DNA of 64,000 nt from Arabidopsis thaliana (taxonomy: Eukaryota; Streptophyta; Magnoliopsida; Brassicales; Brassicaceae): NCBI RefSeq assembly GCF_000001735.4, contig NC_003070.9, positions 18,895,971 to 18,959,970 of the forward strand. Direction: 5' to 3'. The stretch's first letter is position 1, and each line of letters begins with the position of its first letter. The position numbers were made by a program, and so were the translations under genes. The notes beneath the pieces were generated by a model, which was not told the DNA's origin, ran no database searches, and saw nothing but the letters and a program-made list of their open reading frames with translations. This document shows, in pieces, positions 24,688 through 34,770 of the stretch.

Positions 24688-27344
24688 ATGGAGAGATTGA
24701 ATGAGCTTTGCGACATCATAGAGCAGAATCCGAAGCAATTTTTGGATAAGCTTCCTTGGATATGCCAACAATGTCCACAATCGAAGCTGCTTCGTGCCGA
24801 ATCGCCTAGGTTTTCTCAAAGTCATCTCAATGCGATCTTAGCCGTGACTCGAATCCTCTCCAAAATCGTCGACACGACCGATGAAAACGCCAAATTCGTA
24901 GTGCTAGATTTCCTCCAGACTGTTCCGAAATCGTTCCACCGTTCGTTTTGGCCGTATTCGTTATCGTTGGAGTCGATTTCGGCGTTTTATTGCAGTTTCT
25001 TAGGTTACGTTTCGTGTCTCTCTCAGTTGTATGTTTTAATTTTCAATAGTTGTGAAAATTCATATATCCAGGGGCTTGATGTTGTGTGATGTGTTACTTG
25101 ACTTGTTCTGTACTTTTACTGGTTATATGAAATTCAAAAGGTTTGCTCATATTTTGAATGTACTTACTAACAGAGGATGGTTGAAGGGTATCTTCTTAGA
25201 GCTGCCCAAAGAAGTGACATATTTGCTCATACCCTCATTTGGCATTTACAGGTGAGTTTGACTTCGTCGTGTTTGTAAAGATATCAATTTTCTTGGAACC
25301 AAAAGATAAGACTTTTTTTTATTAAATTGCTAAACTCTGTTTCTATCACCAGGGTGAGTCTGTTGAGGAAATAGTGAAAGATGGTGCTTTCGATAAGGTT
25401 TGTCATTGTTACCCTTTTGTGCCTATATTGGCATTATTTTTATTTGGCTACTATAGTAACTATGTAACTGATAAGATTTGGCTTCACGATCTTTCACAAC
25501 ATGAAAATTATTCCAAGATATTTAAAAATTTGTTTCATGATGGTCTATAGTTTTTTGTTTGCATGGCTTATTCCTGGTAAAATCTTTTGGAGATAGCAAC
25601 GTTAATACTTGAGTCATAAAACATTAAATAATCAGTAGTATATTCATATAGATAATCTCAGAAAATGTTTTCTACAGCTCTGTATTGTTTGGCTCTGTAA
25701 CATTTTCTGTCCATGGGATTGTCTCTATTATATTTTAGAATGCATCATTCCAAGAAATCTTGTCAGACGTTCGGCAGCATATCGTTGATGGTTTCACTCC
25801 CAAGGCCTTGAATTTTTTCAGTAGAGAGTTTGACTTCTTTGAAAAGGTCACATCTATTTCTGGGGCATTACTTCCTCTTCCAAAGGAAGAACGAGTAGCT
25901 GGTATTAGGAGGTAGCATTATCATTTGTACTTTTTGTATAAGGAGCTAATACAAATGAGTCCGCATAAGTTAAATGCAAGATAAGCGAATAATATTTTTT
26001 GTTGCAGGGAATTGGAGAAAATCAAAATGCAAGGAGAAGATCTTTATCTGCCGACTGCTCCTAACAAGCTCGTCAGGGTTATTCAGGTAGACAGTGGAAT
26101 ACCCCTACAATCAGCTGCCAAAGTCCCTATCATGATAACCTTTAACGTTGTTGATCTTGATGGTGACCACAATGATGTGAAACCTCAAGCTTGTATTTTC
26201 AAGGTGAGCTCTCAGCATTATTTTTTATATTCTTGAAGTTGACATGAAATTTGTTATATTATGATGTTGTTTACATAGTAAGAGCCAATTCAGGAACATA
26301 AATAACCGTATGCATGATATATTCTTTAGGTTGGAGATGATTGCCGTCAAGATGTTCTTGCCCTGCAAGTGATATCTCTTCTTGGAGACATATTTCAAGC
26401 TGTTGGTCTTAATCTCTATCTTTTTCCATATGGAGTACTTCCAACTGTCCGGGAAGGGTATTATTGAGGTAAAACTCAATTTAAAATGTTGAATCTTACA
26501 CCATTTCCATGGCTGGATAAAATAGATATGGTTGTATAAGTATTTATTTTCAGGCATCAAACGTTTTTTCGATCTCTCTTTTCTCCTCTTTTATAACAGG
26601 TTGTGCCAAATACACGAAGCAGAAGTCAAATGGGTGAAACAACCGACGGGGGTTTGTATGAGATTTTTCAACAAAACTATGGACTCGTTGGCTCAACCAC
26701 CTTTGAAACAGCACGAGCGAACTTCCTCATAAGCAGTGCCGGGTATGCTGTGGCTAGTCTTTTACTCCAGCCCAAAGATAGACACAACGGAAATCTCCTT
26801 TTCGATGAGTAAGCTCCCGATTTTGCACTTTCCTTTTCTTCTTCACTTGGTGCAATGAAAATTAATATCAAAAACTTTCTATGGACAAAATATATGTATT
26901 TACCATGTGTTATGCTATTGCAGCGTGGGAAGACTTGTCCACATCGACTTTGGTTTCATTTTGGAAACTTCACCTGGTGGAAACATGAGGTTCGAAAATG
27001 CTCATTTCAAACTGAGCCACGAAATGACCCAGTTGCTAGATCCTTCAGGTGTTATGAAAAGCAAAACATGGCATCAGTTTGTGAGCTTGTGCGTCAAGGG
27101 ATACTTAGCTGCTCGCCGGTACATGGACGAAATCATTAGCACGGTGCAAATGATGCTAGAAAGTGGATTGCCTTGCTTTAGCAGAGGAGATCCAATAGGT
27201 AATCTTAGGAAAAGATTCCACCCAGAAATGAGCGAACGTGAAGCTGCACTCTTTATGATTAATGTATGTACCGATGCTTATAACAAATGGACTACTGCTG
27301 GATATGACTTGATTCAGTATTTGCAACAAGGCGTTGAGAAGTAA
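24688..27344 (+). pseudogene. Phosphatidylinositol 4-kinase alpha-like gene with large internal deletion
   Basis: PI4K-alpha makes PI4P at the plasma membrane; the full plant enzyme has about 2000 residues. Here only the N-terminal ~110 residues (MERLNELCDIIEQNPKQF, exon from 24688) and the C-terminal catalytic part remain. The C-terminal exons are 25174-25251, 25353-25397, 25739-25911, 26008-26203, 26330-26468, 26600-26808 and 26924-27344. The catalytic loop PKDRHNGNLLFD and the metal motif HIDFGFILE are intact, and the last exon is almost unchanged (GDPIGNLRKRFHPEMSERE). Exon 6 is out of frame at its end (expected GIIEV reads as a stop). About 1500 residues are missing near 25020-25173. I infer a young, dead copy. 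From memory this is the locus called PI4K alpha 2. Confidence 0.8.
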
Positions 27345-27409
27345 ACGAGAATTTTTTTAATAAACCAGAGTAGAATCAAAGTAAAACAAAGTCTTTATTT
27401 GAATCAATG

Positions 27410-27996
27410 AAAGATAATATCCTCAGCATAGGCACATCGATAGTAAATATCATAACATTGGTAAGGGAGCTTCGTTTCACTACCAAATCTTCAAGACTTG
27501 GGCATATGCTTAGAAGCGTTTTCACAGATTCATCACTTGAAAACTTAACCAATATTAAGTGGAGACGTTTGAGACAGATCAAACGAACATCACGTGGAAC
27601 ATCCTTCAAACTTAGTTTCTCTAAAGTAACAGTATCAAGTTGTGAAAACATGTAAAAGCTATTAGGCAAATCGAAGGAATTAAAAACCATCTCGATTTTT
27701 AGCTCTCTCAAAGATCGAGCAACTGCGATGTTAATCAAAGGTTTGATGTCTCTACTTGGACAAGGAGGAGTCATCTTGAGCTGCATGGTCTCAACGCTTG
27801 GTCTTTTGCTAATAAATTGCACAAACTTTCAGTAAGTTCTACCTATGGATTCACCATCATACCTTAATGTTTTCCCCTCCTTCCAAAGAGATCGCCATCG
27901 TTTTGACAAGACACTTGTGACTACCACATCTTTACTTGGAAGGGAAGAAAGTATATTCAATAACAATTCATCTGAAAAGTCACTGATTGAAGCCAT
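27410..27996 (-). pseudogene. F-box/FBD gene, 5' part only
   Basis: The ATG at 27996 begins [20 protein letters not shown], followed by the F-box [21 protein letters not shown] tryptophan codon after RTY (W in the related gene at 5.8 kb) reads TGA at 27829-27831. The same frame then continues through leucine-rich repeats (ESVKTLLSICPSLEDLVVKR). It breaks off near 27415, where it joins the 3' flank of the PI4K copy. The FBD exons are missing here and lie 1.3 kb away in a second fragment. Confidence 0.8.
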
Positions 27997-29100
27997 AATT
28001 ACAAATCGGTGAAAAGTGAAAAGTTCACGAAAAGTACTCACTAGATTTATTTAGAAATCTATTTTTTTTTGTCCCTAAGTGTTTCTTTTGTTACAAACCT
28101 CCTTATGAGAAAATTTTGGCAAATAATTGTTTTAACCAATCAGAAAATACCATTATACAAAAATAATCACCAATTACATTAATCCTTTAATTTCGAAGAT
28201 ATCGGCAAAAAGTTGGAAGCGAGAGAAAATTATTGTTGGTTTCTTTGCAAATATAACATGCACAAATCGAGAAATAGTCCAAATGTTTTAGTAAAAAAAA
28301 AAAACCACCAATCACAATATTTGGTATTTACCATTCAACTCTTTTTGTTTTGTTACTTTACGCCCTCAACTATAAATACGATTATTCCTCAAAATATTTT
28401 CATTTATCATATAAGAAAATAAAAAACCGTGACTTTCAAGTAATATCTCAAATATTGTTAAAGATTTTAGTCCTCTAGATTAGAGCTGAAATAAAAAACT
28501 GTGATTTGCAAGATATATTGTCAAAGATGATCAGTCATCTAAAGGTTTCAGTTATCTACACAACCACAATAAACGATTGCAAATTTTCAATCTTTGGCTA
28601 TCGATCTATATATATAGAGGATGAACTAGGCTTTCAACTACTATGGAACTGTCATGTAAGGCTTACATTAAAATATCTTATAGTCAAGGATCATGTGTAG
28701 AACTATGCATATTCATAATTTGCCATTTCCTTAGTTTTTGTTAATCATTTTGTTTTTTTTTTGGTCGCAAAATTTCATGTTTTTTAAAAACTTTTTCAAG
28801 GATTTCATTTGTAAGCTTTTCTTCATTTTTGTCTCAGTGTATTAGTTTTTTTTTTTAATTGTCTCTCTGTGTACTAGATAGTTATCATATTAACACTTAC
28901 TAGTTTTATCTTTATGAATATGATTTCACATCTTATTTTGTAGCGGAACTGGCCTAGTGATATAGATAGAAACTGGTCTTGTGTATTGGTTTGTCTAGTT
29001 TATATTATTCGTTTTCTTAGATATATATATTTAATATTAGTTTCGTCCCAAGCGTCACTCGAACCAAAAGGATGGTGACTTCACGAGCCATATAGTTATG
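27997..29100. other. AT-rich intergenic stretch, no gene seen
   Basis: This is the upstream region of the F-box fragment followed by AT-rich DNA. Short open frames at 28213-28422 and 28506-28700 have no recognisable features. Confidence 0.5.
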
Positions 29101-29264
29101 TTTATGATTCTTGTCTGTACCGATGCTTATAACAATTGGACTACTGCTGGATACGACATAATTCAGTATTTGCAACAAGGCGTTGAGAAGCAAACGAGAA
29201 ATTTATTGATAAACCAGAGTAGACTCAAAGTAGAACAAAGTCTTTATTTGAATCAATGAAAGAT
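29101..29264 (+). repeat. Second copy of the PI4K 3' end
   Basis: This repeats 27252-27415 with a few changes: cgatgcttataacaa, tggactactgctggata and caacaaggcgttgagaag, then the shared flank up to 'gaatcaatgaaagat'. The copy sits at the 3' end of the FBD fragment, just as the original sits at the end of the F-box 5' fragment. This marks a local tandem duplication. Confidence 0.9.
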
Positions 29265-29315
29265 GCATATTATTCTCTTTGTAAATAGCTACAAAGTTGT
29301 TAATAACACAAGCGT

Positions 29316-30530
29316 TTAATCAAACACAAGCTGGCATTTCTTTGAACCTCTGGCCATACATTCTAACTCCTTCAATATCCCATGCTTTTCTGCAGATTCT
29401 AAGTAGAATATCGCCTTCTTTAGACGACTCGCGTTTTCTAGAATGTACTTTGCAACTTCTCTCTCTTGCTCTTCACCATTGTATTGCCTCCACTCAAATA
29501 TCTCAAGATATGATGATAAACATATGGGAACATAATCTGGTTGCTTCCATGGTTCCATCGACTCGTTGTACTCGACACAATGTTTTCGATACTACAGAAC
29601 AAAGAAAATATACATTCTGTCAGTGTCAATAGGCCTTGGAGAAAGTGGAAACATGATACAAAAAAGGCAGCAGAGAAATCTAGGGAGGAACCATATACCA
29701 ATTTGAGCTTGAGAACTCGAAGTTTTGGAGCATCATCGAGTATACAGGTAAGTAAGTTCCACCACTCCGTAGAACATAAACATAGCTCCAGATGGTCAAG
29801 ATAGACTAAGGAAGTCCCAGTAGGAGGATACGGATCCGGATTCTGCAAAACATAGAGAGTAAGAATTCAAATAGAAAAGGCTAGATTCATGACTAACAAC
29901 CAAAAAAGTTTGTACCTCTGAAGTGACAGAACACAGAGAAAGATATTGGGTTGAAGCAAGAGATCCTAGAAACTTGTCAACACACTTTTAATCTGAATAT
30001 AAAAACTAATCAAAGATATGAATACATAACTCCTTTTGCTATTACAAATTTCCATTAGAAGAGATAAAGATCAGTCATTAACTAAGTAAGTAACTAACCC
30101 AATTGTTAAGTTTTTTTAAATGAATGATGGGACTTGATTCTCTTTCTTCTAAAGTTTGATTTGTTCTTCTACTATAATGATCAGCGACCTTACGAGCAAA
30201 ATTCTTTGTGTTATCATCCTCTTTTAAAATCTCAGAATCACCTGATGAAAAACCAGAGAGACACAATGCACACAACTCTCAGATATAAAAGATTGAAACT
30301 TTTAAGTTTGATTCAGAAAGCAAATTACAAACCACAAAGATTCATATCATATAATGTCAATCACTTACTGGAAACTTCATATAAAATCAAAATTGAAAAA
30401 AAAAAACTGAATTCGAATTATGAAAATCAAAAAGGAATGAAGCGGGAACAAAACCTTGGGGATTTAGTTTGAATCGTGATGAAGAAGGAAGATCAGAGCT
30501 TGAGGGAGATTCGAAATTTCCTCGCTTCAT
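29316..30530 (-). pseudogene. Chimera: mRNA cap (guanine-N7) methyltransferase 5' exons fused to F-box/FBD 3' exons
   Basis: Reading down from the ATG at 30530, exon 30530-30455 (MKRGNFESPSSSDLPSSS) and exon 30241-30099 (NFARKVADHYSRRTNQTLEE, HLKKLNNW) match the N-terminus of the Arabidopsis cap N7-methyltransferase as I remember it (At3g20650). A third exon starts at about 29991 with IKSVLT, as in that enzyme. Then it switches within the exon to the end of an F-box exon 1 (FLGSLASTQYLSLCSVTSE). The junction is out of frame. The F-box exon 2 (about 29842-29701, YLDHLELCLCSTEWWNLLT) and the FBD exon (29591-29316, EIFEWRQYNGEEQEREVAKY) follow. The methyltransferase SAM-binding core is absent. 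The FBD end also has a one-base shift. No working methyltransferase can come from this locus. Confidence 0.7.
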
Positions 30531-30977
30531 AACAAAATCTGAGAAATAGATTTGAAAAACAGACAACACTAGGTTACAAAAACTGTTACTCGATGAATAA
30601 AAAAAGAGGACTTTTTCAAATCTTCACACACAAATTTCACAAAGAACCCGGATTCAATTTTTGAAAATTGGGCTCTTTGGTAAAATGTAAAACGTTTGGG
30701 CCGAAAAAAGAAGAAAAAAACAAAACTGTAAAGAGGCAAAGAGGATATTTTGGTAATTCACTCTGACGCGGATCCTGAATCTCGAATTATTCACCGTTGA
30801 TTATAACATTATCTAACGGTGATAAACAGCGATCCGCGTAGTTTCTTCTTATTGGTTAAGACGAATCTAAAACAGTATATAAACTCTGGAGAAGATGGAG
30901 AGAGTCCATAACAACAAATTCGATTCTTATAACTGTTTCCCTCTCATCTTTACACAAAAGTATTCTAATCGATTTCA
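30531..30977. promoter_or_regulatory. Bidirectional promoter of histone H2A and the methyltransferase fragment
   Basis: The plant histone octamer CGCGGATC is present at 30767-30774 and in reverse (GATCCGCG) at 30831-30838. An AACGG Myb/MSA-type site (tctaacggtga, near 30812), an inverted CCAAT (ATTGG, 30851-30855) and a TATA box (tatataaa, 30876-30883) complete a classic S-phase histone promoter. The opposite start codon (30530) shares this region. Confidence 0.8.
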
Positions 30978-31473
30978 ATGGCGGGTCGTGGTAAAACACT
31001 CGGATCTGGGTCTGCGAAGAAGGCAACAACAAGAAGCAGCAAAGCCGGTCTCCAATTCCCTGTGGGTCGTATCGCTCGTTTCTTGAAGAAAGGCAAATAC
31101 GCCGAACGTGTTGGTGCCGGAGCTCCGGTTTACTTAGCCGCCGTTCTCGAATACCTCGCCGCTGAGGTAATTCCTCTTCCCTATTCTTCAAATTTTCGAT
31201 CTTTTAGTTCAATTTCTATAAACCCTAATTTTGACTGATTTTGGGGAAATTTTGAAAAATTAGGTATTGGAATTGGCTGGAAACGCAGCGAGGGATAACA
31301 AGAAGACGAGGATTGTTCCAAGGCATATTCAATTGGCGGTGAGGAACGATGAAGAATTGAGCAAATTGCTTGGAGATGTGACTATTGCTAATGGAGGTGT
31401 GATGCCTAACATTCACAATCTTCTTCTTCCTAAGAAGACCGGTGCTTCCAAGCCATCTGCTGAAGACGATTGA
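30978..31473 (+). CDS. HTA10: Histone H2A (canonical, HTA10-type)
   Basis: This core nucleosome protein has 132 residues. Two exons (30978-31166 and 31264-31473) are joined inside the histone fold (EYLAAE / VLELAGN). It starts [20 protein letters not shown] and contains [20 protein letters not shown], the acidic-patch region and [20 protein letters not shown]. It ends [12 protein letters not shown]. The C-terminus has neither the SQEF of H2A.X nor an SPKK tail of H2A.W, so it is the replication-type H2A. The upstream octamers and TATA box agree with S-phase expression. The HTA10 label depends on remembered gene order; close paralogues differ by a few residues. Confidence 0.95.
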
Positions 31474-32047
31474 TTAATCAACCAAATCCACTCTCTTGTG
31501 TTTTTTGAGTTTTTAAGGCTTTTTAAGAGTAATTTAGATTAGATCTATGGTGAAGAAAGAATCTATCTTCTGTGTTTTTTGAATTGAATTGAATGTTCAT
31601 ATGCTTTCAATTTCTTATGGAATCAAGATTTTAACTTTTCTAGGTTTTCGAGTTATGATGATGAAATTCTTAGTCTTATAAATCACTAAAGACTTGGGAT
31701 TTTTGATTGGTTGACATAAAGAATGGACTTTTGAGTTAAATTTGGGAAAGCTACTGGGAATGACATCATGAGAGGTGTATAATTGAGCAACTATGACATA
31801 TATTAAAAGAGATCTGAAGGATTGATGATGATTGGTGGGCCAATAATGTACAACATCCATGAAAATGAAAGATCAAAATTATATAATAGAAACCGATTGA
31901 GAGAGAAAGAGAATCCATGCCTAGCACTATACCATATCTCTTTTTTCTTCCGTTTTTCCACACATTGTCTCTACCTTTCCCTTTTTCAGATTTGACCCTT
32001 TGTTTTCAAAAGAAACGATTTTTAGTAGCCGCCGGGGAATCAGGAGA
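31474..32047. other. H2A 3' region and bHLH115-type upstream region
   Basis: No gene here. The first part is the H2A 3' UTR. From about 31730 it is the promoter and leader of the bHLH gene, ending in a CT-rich stretch (31930-31985). Confidence 0.5.
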
Positions 32048-33543
32048 ATGGTGTCTCCGGAGAATACGAACTGGCTTAGTGATTACCCTTTGATTGAAGG
32101 TGCTTTCTCTGATCAGAACCCCACTTTCCCTTGGCAGATAGATGGCTCAGCTACTGTCAGGTTAGTTTTTTGTTAATCAGATTCAAGGGTTTCTGGGTTC
32201 TGTGTTTTGTTTCTTTCACCATCTATTAGTTTTGTTTCTTGGCTTTGGACTTTTGGTGTTTTAGGATTGGTAGTTATATCTGGAGAAGTTGTTATGGATG
32301 TGTGATCACTCAGTTGGTTTTTAGATGCTCTTGTTGTGATAGAGATATTGGACTTCTGCATAAATCAATCCTCTGTTTTTTTTTTTGTCTCCGTTTTGCT
32401 TACGTTCCTCTGTTTCCTAAAGAAGTAGACGAATCTAGATCTCTACCAATTGCGAAAGGAAGGTTCTGTAATTAGTATCTGGAGAAGTTCTTTATGGAGT
32501 TTGACCTTGTTGATCACTCAGATTGCTATTAAATGGTCTTCTTGTGATAGAAATATGAAAGAACTGAGAACCTAAAGTATAATGCTTTTTCTCTCTGTTT
32601 TGCATCCATTCCTCTGTTTCCTTAAGCAGTAGACGAATCTTGCTTCTATTCTGGAATTCTACAAATTGGCTGTAATCTTTGTAATTGATCCTTCCTCTTG
32701 TGTTGATGTGATCTGTTCACAGTGTTGAAGTGGATGGCTTCCTTTGTGATGCAGATGTGATCAAAGAACCAAGTTCAAGGAAGAGGTATCAAACGCTATT
32801 TGGTCAAACCTGCGTTAACTAATGACTTTCTTGTTCTTGCTATGCAATATTGGAACCTGTTGTAAAGTTTTCCTTCTTACTGCTGCAGGATCAAAACTGA
32901 ATCTTGCACTGGTTCTAACTCGAAAGCTTGTAGGGAGAAACAAAGACGTGATAGACTAAATGACAAGTATTTTCTTGCTTTCTCGTCATTCTCTTCTATC
33001 ATTTACCTTTTGAGTTCTTAATCTTTTGGTATGGTGCTTTGTCAATAGGTTTACGGAGTTGAGTTCCGTATTGGAACCTGGGAGAACTCCAAAAACAGAC
33101 AAGGTTGCTATTATCAATGATGCAATTCGCATGGTGAATCAAGCAAGAGATGAAGCGCAGAAACTAAAGGACTTGAACTCAAGCCTCCAGGAGAAAATCA
33201 AGGAGTTGAAGGTAAAAACTGAAAACTCCTGCAAGATCTTTAGCTTGTCCATTGATCTTATGTATATGCCAATATGTAGGATGAGAAGAACGAGCTGCGT
33301 GATGAGAAACAGAAGCTTAAGGTCGAGAAGGAGAGAATCGATCAGCAACTGAAAGCTATTAAGACACAGCCTCAGCCTCAACCTTGTTTCTTACCAAATC
33401 CGCAAACACTCTCTCAAGCTCAAGCTCCTGGAAGCAAGCTTGTCCCTTTCACAACTTATCCCGGCTTTGCAATGTGGCAATTCATGCCTCCTGCTGCTGT
33501 TGATACCTCACAGGACCATGTCCTTCGTCCTCCAGTTGCTTAA
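32048..33543 (+). CDS. bHLH115: bHLH transcription factor of the ILR3 / iron-response clade (bHLH115-type)
   Basis: Clade IVc bHLH proteins switch on iron-deficiency genes, as heterodimers with relatives, and are targets of BTS-type ubiquitin ligases. Five exons (32048-32160, 32723-32785, 32889-32966, 33049-33211, 33280-33543) give 226 residues. It starts MVSPENTNWLSDYPLIEGAF. The basic region KACREKQRRDRLNDKF (71-86) has the His/Glu-Arg-Arg pattern for E-box binding, although the His is replaced by Lys/Ala context as in this clade. The helix-loop-helix runs to about 120, and a Leu-heptad coil (SSLQEKIKELKDEKNELR) follows. The C-terminus FAMWQFMPPAAVDTSQDH is typical for the clade. Intron 1 carries a tandem duplication. 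Confidence 0.92.
32271..32686 (+). repeat. ~205-base tandem duplication in intron 1 of the bHLH115-type gene
   Basis: Copy 1 (32271-32472) and copy 2 (32473-32686) share 'tatctggagaagtt', 'gatcactcag', 'cttgtgatag', 'cctctgtttcct' and 'agtagacgaatct' in the same order. Indels between them show that it is not recent. Confidence 0.8.
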
Positions 33544-33912
33544 AGCTGCTGCTTCTCTCTACTACTATTAACGGTTCTGTAAGATTACTTCTTACGCGCT
33601 TTTTTCTGATGTAATGATTCTCACATTCTGTGATTGGTGACATAGTCCACTGCAACTTAAAATGTAAAATTGAAATAAGCTTGCACTAAAAATCAAATCT
33701 CATTGTGCAAAAAGTTGGATAATTTGGAAATCATTGTTTTACAGATTGTGGATTCAGAGGAATATGTAAATGTGTAGGAAGTTTCTTTGAATTGATTGAT
33801 TGATTCAAGTTTAGCATATAAAAGCAAAGTTTGTATTTTTCAATTACACAAACTCAAAAAGGATTTGCTTTTTGCTTCCTTTTGTGAAATGTTCTTAACC
33901 CAAAGAAACTTT
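33544..33912. other. Convergent 3' regions, no gene
   Basis: The space between the stop codons of two convergent genes holds their 3' UTRs. No other signal was seen. Confidence 0.5.
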
Positions 33913-34770
33913 TCATTGAGACCTTCTCTTGTTCATGACTTTCTTCAACAGACTCTCACGACCAGGAAAAGGACTTTGAATCTTTGGCTCAAGTTGCTTC
34001 TCTACATCTTCTAGCTTTCCCAAAACACCCTTCTGCTCACTTCTATTCACTGTCTTGCCATCATCTCTCCCAAGACTCTGTCTCATCCTTTCTCTCCTCT
34101 GTTTTCTCCTCCATCCATTCTCATCTTCCTCTTCTTCCTTCTTCTTAATCTCTCTTCTTCTTACCATTTCTCCTCTCTCTTCTTCTTCTTCGTTCGCCTT
34201 CCTTAACCTAGGAATCCGACCACCTTTGCTTGTCCCTAAAAGCTCAAAATTGATTTTGCTCCAACCAATCTTATCTTCATTATCCCAACCAAATCTCTCA
34301 CTAATCTCCAACAACATCGAAACAGAGTTTACCTCTTCTCTACTCTTCCTTACAGAAGTTAAAGCTCTCATGCTCTCATCACTTCCATGGAGGATTTTCT
34401 CTGCAAATTCCCACTCAGTTCTATCTTTATAAACATCGTCTTCGAGCACTTCATCAGCAAGCTTTGCCCAATACTCAAAAACTCCTGCACGAAGATTCTT
34501 TGAGACCCATTTAAGATAAGAAGAAGGCAAAGTACCAAGCATTTTGCCCTTGTGTTTGCCGAAGTCTATGATTGTGTCTCTGGCGGCTAGGGTTTCGATG
34601 ATTTGAAGTTTTTTGATTAAGGGTTTAGACTGATTGGTGGAGAAGATACCATTAGATGAAGAAAGATTTCTTCTTGGTCTGAAAGATGATGATGATGAGA
34701 TTCTGAAGATGGTTTTTGTTGTTACTGCAGCAGAGTGAGGACTGTGGAACAAGACCACCGAGAAACTCAT
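33913..34770 (-). CDS. Putative plastid protein with an FGKxKG / LPxxYLxW motif
   Basis: One exon of 285 residues. The first ~45 residues are Ser/Arg-rich with few acidic residues (RISSSSSFRPRRNLSSS), so they look like a chloroplast transit peptide. Residues 69-90 (DFGKHKGKMLGTLPSSYLKW) resemble the core of the small bacterial DUF3820 family (FGKxKG, then LPxxYLxW); I recall this domain beside bacterial exonucleases, but its role is unknown here. The rest is a highly charged, Arg/Glu-rich stretch (REIKKKEEEEDENGWRRKQR), likely long helix or coiled coil, which may explain an old 'golgin-like' label. No catalytic motif was seen. A plastid location is inferred. Confidence 0.85.
   Translation of the reverse strand: MSFSVVLFHSPHSAAVTTKTIFRISSSSSFRPRRNLSSSNGIFSTNQSKPLIKKLQIIETLAARDTIIDFGKHKGKMLGTLPSSYLKWVSKNLRAGVFEYWAKLADEVLEDDVYKDRTEWEFAEKILHGSDESMRALTSVRKSREEVNSVSMLLEISERFGWDNEDKIGWSKINFELLGTSKGGRIPRLRKANEEEEERGEMVRRREIKKKEEEEDENGWRRKQRRERMRQSLGRDDGKTVNRSEQKGVLGKLEDVEKQLEPKIQSPFPGRESLLKKVMNKRRSQ

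Noticed and set aside
29036-29080. Sequence 'ttggttcgagtgacgc' on the - strand as a tRNA T-loop
   Set aside because: No acceptor stem, D-loop or anticodon arm could be found around it.
34055-34432. Plus-strand Ser/Leu-rich frame of 125 codons
   Set aside because: It is antisense to the charged tail of the plastid-protein gene; Glu/Arg codons read backwards give Ser and Leu.
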